A stretch of DNA of 46,564 bases from the NCBI GenBank assembly GCA_964478125.1, contig CAYZGR010000021.1:1-46564 (forward strand). Direction: 5' to 3'. A model generated the notes under the pieces. The model was not told the origin of the DNA. It made no database searches and saw only the letters and a list, made by a program, of their open reading frames with translations. This DNA is from FW021-bin31 sp964478125. Lineage in GTDB: Bacteria; Bacteroidota; Bacteroidia; Chitinophagales; Chitinophagaceae. The translations under genes were made by a program, and so were the position numbers. Of this stretch, positions 26,399 through 35,002 are shown one piece after another; within the stretch, counting starts at the first letter, position 1; each line of letters opens with the position of its first letter.

Positions 26399-27454
26399 AT
26401 GTTCGATATTAATTATATAGTCAGGGAAAACATTAAAAAATTGAAGCCTTATTCTTCCGCGCGAAATGAATTTAGCGGAGAAGCTTCCATTTATCTGGAT
26501 GCCAATGAAAACAGCCTGGGCTCCCCCTTAAATAAAAATTATCATCGCTATCCCGATCCCTTCCAGTGGAAACTGAAAGAAGAAATATCCAAAGTAAAAG
26601 GCGTACCCGCACTGAATATGTTGTTAGGAAATGGCAGCGACGAATGTATTGATCTTTTATACCGCGCTTTCTGCAACCCCGGCAAAGATAATGTGATCAT
26701 TTGCCCTCCTACCTACGGGATGTATGAAGTGAGTGCTCACATCAACGATATTGAAGTAAGAGAAGCGAGATTGGATGAGGATTTTCAATTGCAAATGGGT
26801 ATTCTTGCTTCGAAGATAGATGAGCATACAAAGATGATCTTCATCTGTTCTCCGAATAACCCGACAGGAAATATTATTTATCATGACGACATTGAACATT
26901 TGCTAACCGATTTTGAAGGCCTGGTAATCATAGACGAAGCTTATGTTAATTTTTCAAGATATCCTTCCTTCACCCCCAAACTCATGACTTATCCCAATCT
27001 CGTGGTGTTACAAACTTTCTCCAAAGCATGGGGACTGGCTGCATTGCGGCTGGGACTCTTATTTGGCAGCTTGGAAATCATCCGTATTTTAAATAAAATA
27101 AAACCGCCCTACAACATCAATCAGGCGACCCAGGAAATGGCTCTGGAAGCTTTAACAAATATAAACAAGGTAAATGAACGGGTCAGGCAACTGGTTACGG
27201 AGCGGGAAAAGCTGAAAATGGATCTTGAACGCCTGCCATTTGTACAGATGGTTTATCCGAGTGAAGCCAATTTCCTCCTGGTGAAAATGAAGAAAGCTTC
27301 CGCTATTTATAATGCGCTTATAGCAAGGGGAATCGTTGTACGCGACCGGAGCCGCGTCATACTTTGTGAAGATTGCCTGCGTATCACAATAGGTACGCCG
27401 CAGGAGGATAAAGAGCTTTTAGAAGCACTCGGGGGAATAACAAATAATTTGTAA
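26399..27454 (+). CDS. hisC: Histidinol-phosphate aminotransferase
   Basis: 351 residues, PLP-dependent fold-type I. Motifs: YLDANENSLGSP, NMLLGNGSDECIDLLYRAF, CSPNNPTGNI, VIIDEAYVNFS and the PLP-lysine in QTFSKAWGLAALRLGLLFG. It converts imidazole acetol phosphate to histidinol phosphate. The 282 bp after it contain a 48-codon open stretch without a start codon and no recognisable gene. Confidence 0.96.
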   Translation: MFDINYIVRENIKKLKPYSSARNEFSGEASIYLDANENSLGSPLNKNYHRYPDPFQWKLKEEISKVKGVPALNMLLGNGSDECIDLLYRAFCNPGKDNVIICPPTYGMYEVSAHINDIEVREARLDEDFQLQMGILASKIDEHTKMIFICSPNNPTGNIIYHDDIEHLLTDFEGLVIIDEAYVNFSRYPSFTPKLMTYPNLVVLQTFSKAWGLAALRLGLLFGSLEIIRILNKIKPPYNINQATQEMALEALTNINKVNERVRQLVTEREKLKMDLERLPFVQMVYPSEANFLLVKMKKASAIYNALIARGIVVRDRSRVILCEDCLRITIGTPQEDKELLEALGGITNNL

Positions 27455-27736
27455 ATTTGACCCAAAGAGATAAAAATGAAATTCCCGGTTTTAGTATCGG
27501 TTCAGGGGTCGGATCTTACACATTGCAACTGCATTATGAAGACAATATATCCAGCTCAATCCCTCTTTTCAAATTAAAGAATAGAGATATTTTTTAAATG
27601 ATGGTAGAAGATTTATAACGATAACAAAGTGAGCTCTCTCAACGCAAAAAAGAACTTTTAAAAAATGGAAAGAAAATTCAGGATAATTTCCTGCCCAATC
27701 CAATAAACCTTTACTTTAAATTATTAATTTAACTCA

Positions 27737-28873
27737 ATGCCCAAACGCGTATTATTCATTGACAGAGACGGAACGCTCATACACGAACCCGAAGATCGCC
27801 AAATAGACAGCCTGGAAAAATTACAATTCTATCCCAGGGTTTTCCAGGCTATGGCCAAGATAGCACATCTGGATTACGAGCTGGTCATGATCACCAACCA
27901 AGACGGTCTGGGAACAGACTATTTCCCGGAGGAAACCTTTTGGCCTGCACACAACAAGATGATGGAAGCCTTCGAAAATGAAGGGATCCACTTTAAAGAA
28001 GTCTTTATAGACCGGACTTTCAAAAAAGAAAACAGACCTACCCGGAAGCCCGGAACAGCCCTGCTAACCCAATATATAAACAATCCTGAATACGACCTAA
28101 AGCATTCGTTTGTCATTGGCGATCGCATTAGCGATGTAAAACTGGCACAAAATCTTGGAGGAAAAGGAATCTGGATCAATACCGGACATGGAAGGGGTTT
28201 CGATGATGTGACAGAAACAGAAGAAGAAATGGCTCCATATATTGCGTTGGAAACCACCGACTGGAACGCCATCTACCAATTCCTCAAGATGCAGAATCGC
28301 ACTGTTGCATATCATCGCAATACCAGAGAAACGCAGGTAGCCATACAACTTGATCTGGACGGCTCCGGACAGGCGGCTATTCATACCGGTATCGGCTTCT
28401 TTGATCACATGTTGGAACAAGTAGCACGTCATGGCAGCATGGATCTCAAAATAGAAGCGAAGGGCGACCTCCATGTAGATGAACATCATACCATTGAAGA
28501 TACGGGGCTCACATTTGGCGAAGCCCTGCATGAGGCGTTAGGTAAAAAACTGGGCATCGAACGCTACGGATTCACACTGCCAATGGATGATTGCCTGGCA
28601 CAGGTATCCATAGACTTTGGCGGAAGAAGCTGGCTCGTATGGGAAACCGAATTTAAGCGGGAAAAAGTGGGAGAAATGCCAACCGAAATGTTCAAACACT
28701 TTTTCAAATCTTTTTCAGACGGCGCCAAATGCAACCTGAACATCAAAGCAGAAGGGGAAAATGAACATCATAAGATAGAAGCTATTTTCAAGGCCTTCGC
28801 GCGGGCCATTAAAATGGCTGTAAGAAGAGACGCCAACAGCACTCAGCTCCCCACTACAAAAGGTATTTTATAA
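27737..28873 (+). CDS. hisB: Bifunctional histidinol-phosphatase / imidazoleglycerol-phosphate dehydratase
   Basis: 378 residues in two domains. The N-terminal HAD phosphatase (about 1-165) has the nucleophile motif LFIDRDGTLIHEP and the metal-binding VIGDRISDVKLAQNLG. The C-terminal dehydratase (about 185-378) has FFDHMLEQVARH, DEHHTIEDTGLTFGEAL and EGENEHHKIEAIFKAFARA, whose histidines bind the manganese pair. It covers steps 6 and 8 of His synthesis. The fusion is the enterobacterial type, also common in Bacteroidota. It lies upstream of the trp leader. Confidence 0.97.
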   Translation: MPKRVLFIDRDGTLIHEPEDRQIDSLEKLQFYPRVFQAMAKIAHLDYELVMITNQDGLGTDYFPEETFWPAHNKMMEAFENEGIHFKEVFIDRTFKKENRPTRKPGTALLTQYINNPEYDLKHSFVIGDRISDVKLAQNLGGKGIWINTGHGRGFDDVTETEEEMAPYIALETTDWNAIYQFLKMQNRTVAYHRNTRETQVAIQLDLDGSGQAAIHTGIGFFDHMLEQVARHGSMDLKIEAKGDLHVDEHHTIEDTGLTFGEALHEALGKKLGIERYGFTLPMDDCLAQVSIDFGGRSWLVWETEFKREKVGEMPTEMFKHFFKSFSDGAKCNLNIKAEGENEHHKIEAIFKAFARAIKMAVRRDANSTQLPTTKGIL

Positions 28874-28968
28874 ATGGGATCGCTTCTGATAAAGCCCCCA
28901 TATATTATCAAAATGGACCATTCTGGAAAAAGAAAAGTCAAAGCAGTATTAGAAATTTTCTAAAAAAT

Positions 28969-28999
28969 TTTGTGCTTTCATTTTTATTTCTAAAATTTG
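28969..28999 (+). promoter_or_regulatory. Likely promoter of the trp operon
   Basis: TTTG (28969-28972), a 19-base spacer, then AAAATTTG (28992-28999) or TAAAATTTG with an 18-base spacer approximate the Bacteroidota TTG-N19-TAnnTTTG promoter. The leader ATG is only 6 nt beyond the -7 element. Confidence 0.6.
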
Positions 29000-29005
29000 C
29001 ACCTC

Positions 29006-29071
29006 ATGCAATCCATACATACATACAATCAGTGGTGGTGGCACGGATTCCTTTTAGGGAAAGCTGTTTAG
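29006..29071 (+). CDS. trpL: Tryptophan operon leader peptide
   Basis: A 21-codon frame, MQSIHTYNQWWWHG continuing to a TAG at 29069-29071, contains three consecutive Trp codons at 29033-29041. It lies between a promoter-like element and a terminator directly upstream of trpE. Stalling at the WWW codons when Trp-tRNA is scarce would be the sensing event. Classical trp attenuation is the model; the symbol is by functional analogy. Confidence 0.9.
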   Translation: MQSIHTYNQWWWHGFLLGKAV

Positions 29072-29123
29072 GGTAGCCACGTATGTATCAACCAATAAAT
29101 TCATTTTAATAGGCTCGTCCCGC
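29013..29123 (+). promoter_or_regulatory. Alternative RNA pairings of the trp attenuator
   Basis: ATACATAC (29015-29022) and GTGGC (29038-29042, within the Trp codons) can pair with GCCACGTATGTAT (29076-29088). A competing pairing joins GGG/GCC of GGGTAGCC (29071-29078) with GGC/CCC of GGCTCGTCCC (29112-29121), the 5' arm of the terminator. The first pairing would be blocked by a ribosome stalled at WWW, freeing the second as antiterminator. The antiterminator is short and interrupted, so its details are tentative. Confidence 0.55.
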
Positions 29124-29146
29124 AGGCAGCGGAACGAGCTTTTTTT
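29111..29146 (+). terminator. trp attenuator terminator
   Basis: GCTCGTCCCGC (29113-29123), loop AGGCA, GCGGAACGAGC (29129-29139) form an 11-bp stem with one mismatch, followed by seven T. It ends 44 nt before trpE. Confidence 0.9.
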
Positions 29147-29190
29147 ATTCCATAAAAACTTAAGGCCTATTTATATTAAATCAAATACGG

Positions 29191-30597
29191 ATGATTGAAA
29201 CCAAGGTAAAAACACGTTGCAAAAAGATGCTATCGGACCTCTATACGCCGGTTAGCATTTATCTCCGGATCAGGGATCGGTTTCCGGGATCTGTTCTCCT
29301 GGAGAGCTCCGACAGCAACTCTGCAGAAAACAGCTTTTCATACATTGCCATCAAGCCGATCGCCGGCATGGAAATAAATAAAAATCAGCTGGAATATAAA
29401 TATCCCGGAAATAAAGAGGTTAAAGAGCCCATTGGGAAAGAACAGGATGTGCCCGAAAGACTCATGAGTTTCATTCGCAGCTTCAAAATTGAGGGACACA
29501 CTCCTATATCCGTGTCAGAAAGCTTTTTCGGGTATACGGCATATGAGGCGATCCGCTTTTTTGAAACGCTTGACCTCAATGGGAAACAGGAAGAAAAGCC
29601 GGAAATTCCTTTACTCCGTTATCGCCTGTATCAATACGTTATTGCCATCGATCATTTTAGAAATGAATTATACCTGTGTGAAAATCAGGTGGCGGGAGTG
29701 GAGAGCGAATTTGAAGAAGTAGAAACGCTCATTCGCATTAAAGACTGCCCGGTTTATCCTTTTAAAGCTTCCGGCGGCGAAAAAAGCAACATGAGCAATG
29801 AAGATTACCGGCAGATGGTCAAAAAAGGCATTGCACATTGCCATCGCGGGGATGTATTTCAGATCGTGTTATCAAGGAGTTTTCAACAAAATTTTACCGG
29901 AGACGAATTCAATGTATACCGGGCTTTGCGTTCCATTAACCCCTCCCCTTATCTCTTTTATTTTGATTATGGTGATTATAAACTAATGGGGTCCTCGCCG
30001 GAGTCCCAATTAATTGTCAAAAAAGGGAAAGCGGTCATCCATCCCATTGCAGGTACGGTAAAACGGACCGGTGATGACCGTACCGACCGTGCAGCCATCA
30101 AAAAATTGCTTGAGGATCCCAAAGAAAATGCGGAACATGTCATGCTGGTAGATCTGGCACGCAACGATATGAGCCGGTTTGCGAAAGAGGTACACGTGTC
30201 TGAATATCGCAAGGTACATTCTTATTCACATGTGATCCATCTGGTAAGCGAAGTAACTGGGGACCTGCCGGAAGGCGCCAATCCTTTTGCACTCATGGCT
30301 GCAAGCTTCCCCGCCGGGACCTTATCCGGCGCTCCCAAGTTCAGGGCGATGGAACTCATCCATGATTATGAATCTGATCCGAGAGGTTTTTATGCCGGAT
30401 GCATAGGACATGTCGGCATTAATGGAGATTTTAACCATGCCATCATGATCCGTTCCTTCCTGAGCCAGGAAAATACATTACGCTATCAGGCCGGTGCGGG
30501 AATCGTATCCCGTTCCATTCCCGAGTCGGAATTACAGGAAGTTAACAACAAACTCAATGCCTTAAAACAAGCTCTGGTCCTGGCCGAAGATCTGTAA
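29191..30597 (+). CDS. trpE: Anthranilate synthase component I
   Basis: 468 residues. The N-terminal part has the LLESSDS motif, which in TrpE binds the inhibitor tryptophan. The C-terminal chorismate-binding domain has IVLSRSF, SPSPYLFYFDYGDYKLMGSSPESQL, HPIAGTVKRTGDDRTD, MLVDLARNDMSRFAKEV, HLVSEVTGDLPEG, FPAGTLSGAPKFRAMELI and QAGAGIVSRSIPESELQEV. It makes anthranilate from chorismate with ammonia from TrpG. It follows the trp attenuator. Confidence 0.96.
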   Translation: MIETKVKTRCKKMLSDLYTPVSIYLRIRDRFPGSVLLESSDSNSAENSFSYIAIKPIAGMEINKNQLEYKYPGNKEVKEPIGKEQDVPERLMSFIRSFKIEGHTPISVSESFFGYTAYEAIRFFETLDLNGKQEEKPEIPLLRYRLYQYVIAIDHFRNELYLCENQVAGVESEFEEVETLIRIKDCPVYPFKASGGEKSNMSNEDYRQMVKKGIAHCHRGDVFQIVLSRSFQQNFTGDEFNVYRALRSINPSPYLFYFDYGDYKLMGSSPESQLIVKKGKAVIHPIAGTVKRTGDDRTDRAAIKKLLEDPKENAEHVMLVDLARNDMSRFAKEVHVSEYRKVHSYSHVIHLVSEVTGDLPEGANPFALMAASFPAGTLSGAPKFRAMELIHDYESDPRGFYAGCIGHVGINGDFNHAIMIRSFLSQENTLRYQAGAGIVSRSIPESELQEVNNKLNALKQALVLAEDL

Positions 30598-30631
30598 AAT
30601 TATACAATTAACGAACTTTTTAGTTAAAGAA

Positions 30632-31201
30632 ATGAAAATACTGGTTTTTGATAATTATGATTCTTTTACCTACAATCTTGTTCAACTGGTTGAACAACTG
30701 GTAAATGCTCCTATAGAGGTTTATAGAAACGATGAAATTGAACTGGATAAAATAAAAAAATATGATAAGATTATTATCTCACCGGGACCGGGGTTACCCT
30801 GCGAGTCGGGGTTGCTTATGCCCTTAATTAAAGAATACGCTTCCACCAAATCAATTTTGGGCGTATGCCTGGGTCAGCAGGCCATAGGCGAGACCTTTGG
30901 AGGCAAGCTTATCAATTTGAAGGAGGTCTATCATGGCGTATCCACCCCTGTAAGGTTATTGAACCGGGATCATTTCCTGTTTCGGGGTCTTCCCCAAACC
31001 ATCAAAGCCGGAAGATACCATTCCTGGGTGGTTTCCAATGACGATTTTCCGGACTGCTTAGAAATAACAGCAAAGGATGACAATGATTATATCATGGCTT
31101 TACAACATAAAGAATACGATGTATGCGGCGTACAATTTCACCCCGAGAGCGTTTTAACTCCGGATGGGGCAAAAATATTATCCAATTGGCTACAACATTA
31201 A
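30632..31201 (+). CDS. trpG: Anthranilate synthase component II (glutamine amidotransferase)
   Basis: 189 residues, class I amidotransferase. Motifs: DNYDSFTYNLVQLVEQL, ISPGPGLPCESG, the catalytic Cys in GVCLGQQAIGETFGGKL, HGVSTPV, and the His-Glu pair in GVQFHPESVLTPDG. It supplies ammonia to TrpE. It lies 34 bp after trpE and 25 bp before trpD. In some bacteria TrpG also serves as PabA; no pab genes are nearby. Confidence 0.95.
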   Translation: MKILVFDNYDSFTYNLVQLVEQLVNAPIEVYRNDEIELDKIKKYDKIIISPGPGLPCESGLLMPLIKEYASTKSILGVCLGQQAIGETFGGKLINLKEVYHGVSTPVRLLNRDHFLFRGLPQTIKAGRYHSWVVSNDDFPDCLEITAKDDNDYIMALQHKEYDVCGVQFHPESVLTPDGAKILSNWLQH

Positions 31202-31226
31202 CCATAGAACCATTTAACCATTTAAC

Positions 31227-32219
31227 ATGAAAGAAATACTCAACTACCTTTTTGAATACAAGACACTTTCTAAAGAGATGGCATACGAAGTGTTGCTCAA
31301 TATCTCCAAAGGAGTTTATAATGAAAGTGAAATGGCCGCTTTTATGACCGTTTATCTCATGCGCAGCATCACCGTGCAGGAATTAAGCGGCTTTCGGCAG
31401 GCTTTGCTGGATCTTTGTCTTCGGGTGGACCTGGAGGGATATAATACGCTGGACATCGTCGGCACAGGAGGAGATGGTAAAAACACTTTTAATATCTCAA
31501 CGGCCTCTTGCTTTATTGTAGCCGGAGCGGGTGTAAAAGTTTCTAAACATGGAAACTACGGCGTGTCTTCGGTAAGCGGCGCCAGCAATGTAATGGAAAC
31601 GTTGGGATATAAATTCAAGCGGGATGAAAAGAAATTACAGGAAGAAATTGAAAAAGCCGGTATTTGTTTTCTGCATGCGCCTCTGTTTCATCCGGCGCTT
31701 AAAACCGCAGCTCCCATTCGTAAGCAACTGGGCGTACGTACTTTTTTTAACGTAATGGGGCCTTTGATCAACCCGGCCTTCCCCAAATCACAAATGCTTG
31801 GAGTATACAGCCTTGAAATTGCAAGGGCCTACAATTATTTATTCCAGCAAACCGATAAACAATTTTCCATTGTTTATAGCCTGGATGGCTATGATGAAAT
31901 ATCCCTAACCAGCGACACCCGTATAATAGACAACGAGGGAGAAAGAAATTGTACCCCTGAAGAACTGGGTAAAAGAATGGTTCATCAGGAAGACCTCTAC
32001 GGGGGCACCACCGTCAAAAAAGCCAGCAAATTATTTGTGAAAATAATCAGGGGAGAAGGCACCTGGGCACAAACAGCAGTCGTACTGGCCAATGCAGCTA
32101 CAGCCATTAAATGTGCAGGCCTATACGACAATTACGAAGACTGTTATCAGGCCGCGGTAAATTCGCTTGAAGCAGGCAAAGCTTATGCAGTATTAAACCA
32201 ACTGATCGCCCTACAATGA
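31227..32219 (+). CDS. trpD: Anthranilate phosphoribosyltransferase
   Basis: 330 residues. It transfers the phosphoribosyl group from PRPP to anthranilate. Motifs: DIVGTGGDGKNTFNISTASCFIVAGAGVKVSKHGNYGVSSVSGASNVMETLG, FLHAPLFHPALKTAAPIRKQLGVRTFFNVMGPLINPA, and YSLDGYDEISLTS. The stop codon overlaps the trpC start (TACAATGAA, 4-bp ATGA overlap), so translation is probably coupled. Confidence 0.96.
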   Translation: MKEILNYLFEYKTLSKEMAYEVLLNISKGVYNESEMAAFMTVYLMRSITVQELSGFRQALLDLCLRVDLEGYNTLDIVGTGGDGKNTFNISTASCFIVAGAGVKVSKHGNYGVSSVSGASNVMETLGYKFKRDEKKLQEEIEKAGICFLHAPLFHPALKTAAPIRKQLGVRTFFNVMGPLINPAFPKSQMLGVYSLEIARAYNYLFQQTDKQFSIVYSLDGYDEISLTSDTRIIDNEGERNCTPEELGKRMVHQEDLYGGTTVKKASKLFVKIIRGEGTWAQTAVVLANAATAIKCAGLYDNYEDCYQAAVNSLEAGKAYAVLNQLIALQ

Positions 32220-33013
32220 ATATCTTAGAAAAAATAGTCGCGCACAAAAAACTGGAAGTAGCGAAAAGGAAGAAGCGGGTCTCCCTAAAGGAACTGGAAA
32301 GGCGCTCCTTCTTTTCACGTAATTGTATCTCTCTGAAAGAAAGTATAAAAGACAGGAACAAGACCGGGATCATAGCCGAATTCAAAAGAAGATCGCCATC
32401 AAAAGGAATCATCAATGATAAAGTACTACCTGCAGAAGTAGCCGGGGGCTATGCTGAAAACGGGGCATCCGGTGTTTCTGTATTAACAGACTCCCTTTTT
32501 TTTGGAGGAAGCAATGCCGATCTGGAGGAAATACGGAAAATTGTTCAAATTCCGGTTCTGAGAAAAGAGTTTATCATTGACGCCTACCAGATCATAGAAG
32601 CTAAAGCCATCGGAGCCGATGTCGTCTTATTAATATCAGAATGTCTTTCCAAAAAAGAAATAAAGGAACTGGCCCAACGGGCGGCCTCCCTGGGAATGGA
32701 GATATTACTGGAGATGCACAGCGAGGAGCAATTGGACAAGATCGTTCCTCCTATAACGCTGGTCGGAATTAACAACCGGGATCTGGCCACTTTTAAGGTA
32801 AATATTGACCGTTCGATCACCCTCTCCCGAAAATTGCCGGATGAGATGATTAAAATAGCAGAAAGCGGGATCAACGATCCTGCCGTAATCCATAAAATGA
32901 AGAAAGCGGGATTTGACGGCTTCCTGATGGGAGAATGTTTTATGAAAGAAGCCAATCCGGCCGCTGCATTTCGTAACTTTGCAAGAAAAGTGGATATAGA
33001 AGACAAACAATGA
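32216..33013 (+). CDS. trpC: Indole-3-glycerol-phosphate synthase
   Basis: 265 residues, (beta/alpha)8 barrel. Catalytic motifs: GIIAEFKRRSPSKG, VSVLTDSLFFGG, PVLRKEFIIDAYQIIEAKAIGADVVLLI, LLEMHSEEQLD, VGINNRDLATF and IAESGI. It closes the indole ring. It is monofunctional, since TrpF is a separate gene here. It overlaps trpD by 4 bp, and its stop overlaps the ATG of a short frame at 33010. Confidence 0.96.
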   Translation: MNILEKIVAHKKLEVAKRKKRVSLKELERRSFFSRNCISLKESIKDRNKTGIIAEFKRRSPSKGIINDKVLPAEVAGGYAENGASGVSVLTDSLFFGGSNADLEEIRKIVQIPVLRKEFIIDAYQIIEAKAIGADVVLLISECLSKKEIKELAQRAASLGMEILLEMHSEEQLDKIVPPITLVGINNRDLATFKVNIDRSITLSRKLPDEMIKIAESGINDPAVIHKMKKAGFDGFLMGECFMKEANPAAAFRNFARKVDIEDKQ

Positions 33014-33117
33014 GGATCTTTGATCGTTTTAATCCGTATCTTAGGATACTAAAGTTATTATCAATATTAAAAGACCCTAAAGAGCAACGTTCTATTCTTT
33101 TGAGTATCAACGACTAA
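33010..33117 (+). CDS. Short open frame between trpC and trpF, uncertain
   Basis: A 35-codon frame (MRIFDRFNPYLRILKLLSIL...) starts at an ATG overlapping the trpC stop (ATGA) and ends at 33115-33117, 29 bp before the inferred TrpF N-terminus. The tight overlap would allow coupled translation, and it fills a gap unusually long for this operon. The peptide is basic and amphipathic with no known family. It may be a chance frame. Confidence 0.25.
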   Translation: MRIFDRFNPYLRILKLLSILKDPKEQRSILLSIND

Positions 33118-33146
33118 CCATATTAACCATCGAACCGTTCAACGAC

Positions 33147-33767
33147 ATAGAAATAAAAGTATGCGGCCTTACAAGAGCGGCCGATATACGCGCTTTAAGC
33201 GGGATGTCTATTACTTATGCCGGTTTTATATTTTATGAGGGCTCGCCGCGTTTCGTAAAGGACCAATTAGATCCTAAAGAAGTAAAAAAACAAAAAGGAC
33301 TGATCAAAACCGGCGTTTTTGTAAATGCCAAGGAAAATTATATCCTGACCCGGGCAAAACAATATGGTTTGGATCTATTGCAGCTACATGGAGATGAATC
33401 CCCCGAACTATGCAGCACACTGAGGAAAAAACTGCCCGTCATGAAAGCCTTCCGGATTCGGAGCAAAGCCGACTTTCAAAAGGTGGCCACTTATGAAAAT
33501 TCCTGCGATTATTTCCTCTTTGATACGCCCGGACGGTTGTACGGGGGAAATGGAATAACCTTTGACTGGTCGCTGTTAAGGCATTACAAAGGGGATAATC
33601 CCTTTTTTCTGAGCGGCGGGATCGGACCGGGTGAGGTAAACAGCATAAAAGATTTTAAACATCCTGCCTGGAAAGCCGTTGATATCAATAGCCGGTTTGA
33701 GACCGCGCCGGGAATAAAAAATATTAAAGCTATAAAACAATTTTTATGGGACTTGAATATCAGTTGA
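33147..33767 (+). CDS. trpF: Phosphoribosylanthranilate isomerase, probably with a non-ATG start (ATA)
   Basis: 206 residues if started at the ATA at 33147. The first in-frame ATG (33204) would remove the first barrel strand and the catalytic cysteine of IEIKVCGLTRAADI. The family begins M-x-I-K-V-C-G, so the ATA stands exactly where ATG is expected. The frame is open back to a stop at 33078-33080 and contains no ATG, GTG or TTG before the cysteine. Other motifs: YAGFIFYEGSPRFV, LLQLHGDESPELC, MKAFRI, LFDTPGRLYGGNGITFDW (catalytic Asp) and FLSGGIGPGEV, VDINSRFETAPGIKN. It isomerises PRA to CdRP. A sequencing error or lost start is possible. Confidence 0.88.
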   Translation: MEIKVCGLTRAADIRALSGMSITYAGFIFYEGSPRFVKDQLDPKEVKKQKGLIKTGVFVNAKENYILTRAKQYGLDLLQLHGDESPELCSTLRKKLPVMKAFRIRSKADFQKVATYENSCDYFLFDTPGRLYGGNGITFDWSLLRHYKGDNPFFLSGGIGPGEVNSIKDFKHPAWKAVDINSRFETAPGIKNIKAIKQFLWDLNIS

Positions 33768-34993
33768 ATCCTTCTGCTCAACGAAAAACCACAGTAGATT
33801 TCTTAAAAGCGGGGAAATTTAAGATAACCCGAAAGGGATATTACGGAGTATTCGGTGGTGCTTTTATACCGGAAATGTTATATCCCAATGTGCAGGAATT
33901 ACAAGACAAATACCTGGATATTGTACAGGAGGAGTCCTTTAAAAGAGAATTTGAATCCTTGCTAAAGGACTATGTAGGAAGGCCTTCTCCCTTGTATTTT
34001 GCCAAAAGATTGTCGGAAAAATATCAAACCCGAATCTATCTGAAACGAGAGGATCTGAATCATACGGGCGCCCATAAGATCAACAACACCATCGGACAGA
34101 TATTGTTAGCCAGGCGACTGGGTAAAAATCGCATTATTGCCGAGACGGGTGCCGGGCAACATGGTGTGGCTACTGCAACCGTGTGTGCTTTAACAGGGTT
34201 ACCGTGTGTGATTTACATGGGAGAAATTGACATGCAACGGCAGGCTCCCAACGTGGCCCGTATGAAAATGCTTGGGGCAGAAGTTCGTCCAGCCCAAAGC
34301 GGCAGTCGAACATTGAAAGATGCTACCAATGAAGCCATAAGAGATTGGATCAACCATCCGGAAGATACCCATTACATTATCGGGTCGGTGGTCGGCCCTC
34401 ATCCCTACCCCGATATGGTAGCCCGTTTCCAATCTGTGATCAGCAAGGAGGTAAGGAAGCAATTAAAAGAAAAAACCGGAAGCGAGTTACCGGACTATGC
34501 CATAGCCTGTGTGGGCGGCGGCAGCAATGCCGCCGGAATGTTTTATCATTTTTTGGAAGAGGATACCGTACGTCTCATTGCAGTAGAGGCTTCCGGTGAA
34601 GGCATAGGAAGCGGTCACACGGCCGCTACCACTGCTGTCGGAAAGACGGGTATTATACATGGGAGCAAGACCTTGCTGATGCAAACCGGGGACGGGCAAA
34701 TTGAAGAAGCATATTCCATATCCGCCGGACTTGATTATCCCGGGATCGGACCGCTTCACGCCCATTTATTCAAGAGCGGGCGCGCCCAATACCTGAATGC
34801 CACCGATAAAGAAGCGCTGCAAGCCGCCCTGGAGCTCACTCAATTAGAAGGTATCATACCAGCTTTGGAAAGCGCTCACGCCCTGGCTAAATTAAAAGAT
34901 ATACACTTTGAGAAAGAAGATATAGTGGTAGTTTGCCTTAGTGGCAGAGGAGATAAAGATATGGATACATACATCAAAAAATTGGGATTCTAA
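33746..34993 (+). CDS. trpB: Tryptophan synthase beta chain
   Basis: 415 residues, TrpB1 type. Motifs: GYYGVFGGAFIPEMLYPNVQEL, RPSPLYFAKRL, the PLP-lysine in LNHTGAHKINNTIGQ, AETGAGQHGVATATVCAL, PHPYPDMVARFQSVI, CVGGGSNAAGMFYHF and ALESAHALA. It condenses indole with serine. The ATG overlaps the 3' end of trpF by 22 bp. A 20-residue N-terminal extension precedes the family core. Unusually, trpA does not follow directly; a GroES-like gene intervenes. Confidence 0.97.
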   Translation: MGLEYQLNPSAQRKTTVDFLKAGKFKITRKGYYGVFGGAFIPEMLYPNVQELQDKYLDIVQEESFKREFESLLKDYVGRPSPLYFAKRLSEKYQTRIYLKREDLNHTGAHKINNTIGQILLARRLGKNRIIAETGAGQHGVATATVCALTGLPCVIYMGEIDMQRQAPNVARMKMLGAEVRPAQSGSRTLKDATNEAIRDWINHPEDTHYIIGSVVGPHPYPDMVARFQSVISKEVRKQLKEKTGSELPDYAIACVGGGSNAAGMFYHFLEEDTVRLIAVEASGEGIGSGHTAATTAVGKTGIIHGSKTLLMQTGDGQIEEAYSISAGLDYPGIGPLHAHLFKSGRAQYLNATDKEALQAALELTQLEGIIPALESAHALAKLKDIHFEKEDIVVVCLSGRGDKDMDTYIKKLGF

Positions 34994-35002
34994 TTTAAAA
35001 CT

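Noticed and set aside
27451..27597. 48-codon open stretch between hisC and hisB (includes FSIGSGVGSYTLQLHYED)
   Set aside because: It lacks a start codon and no family could be recognised; noted only as possible remnant.
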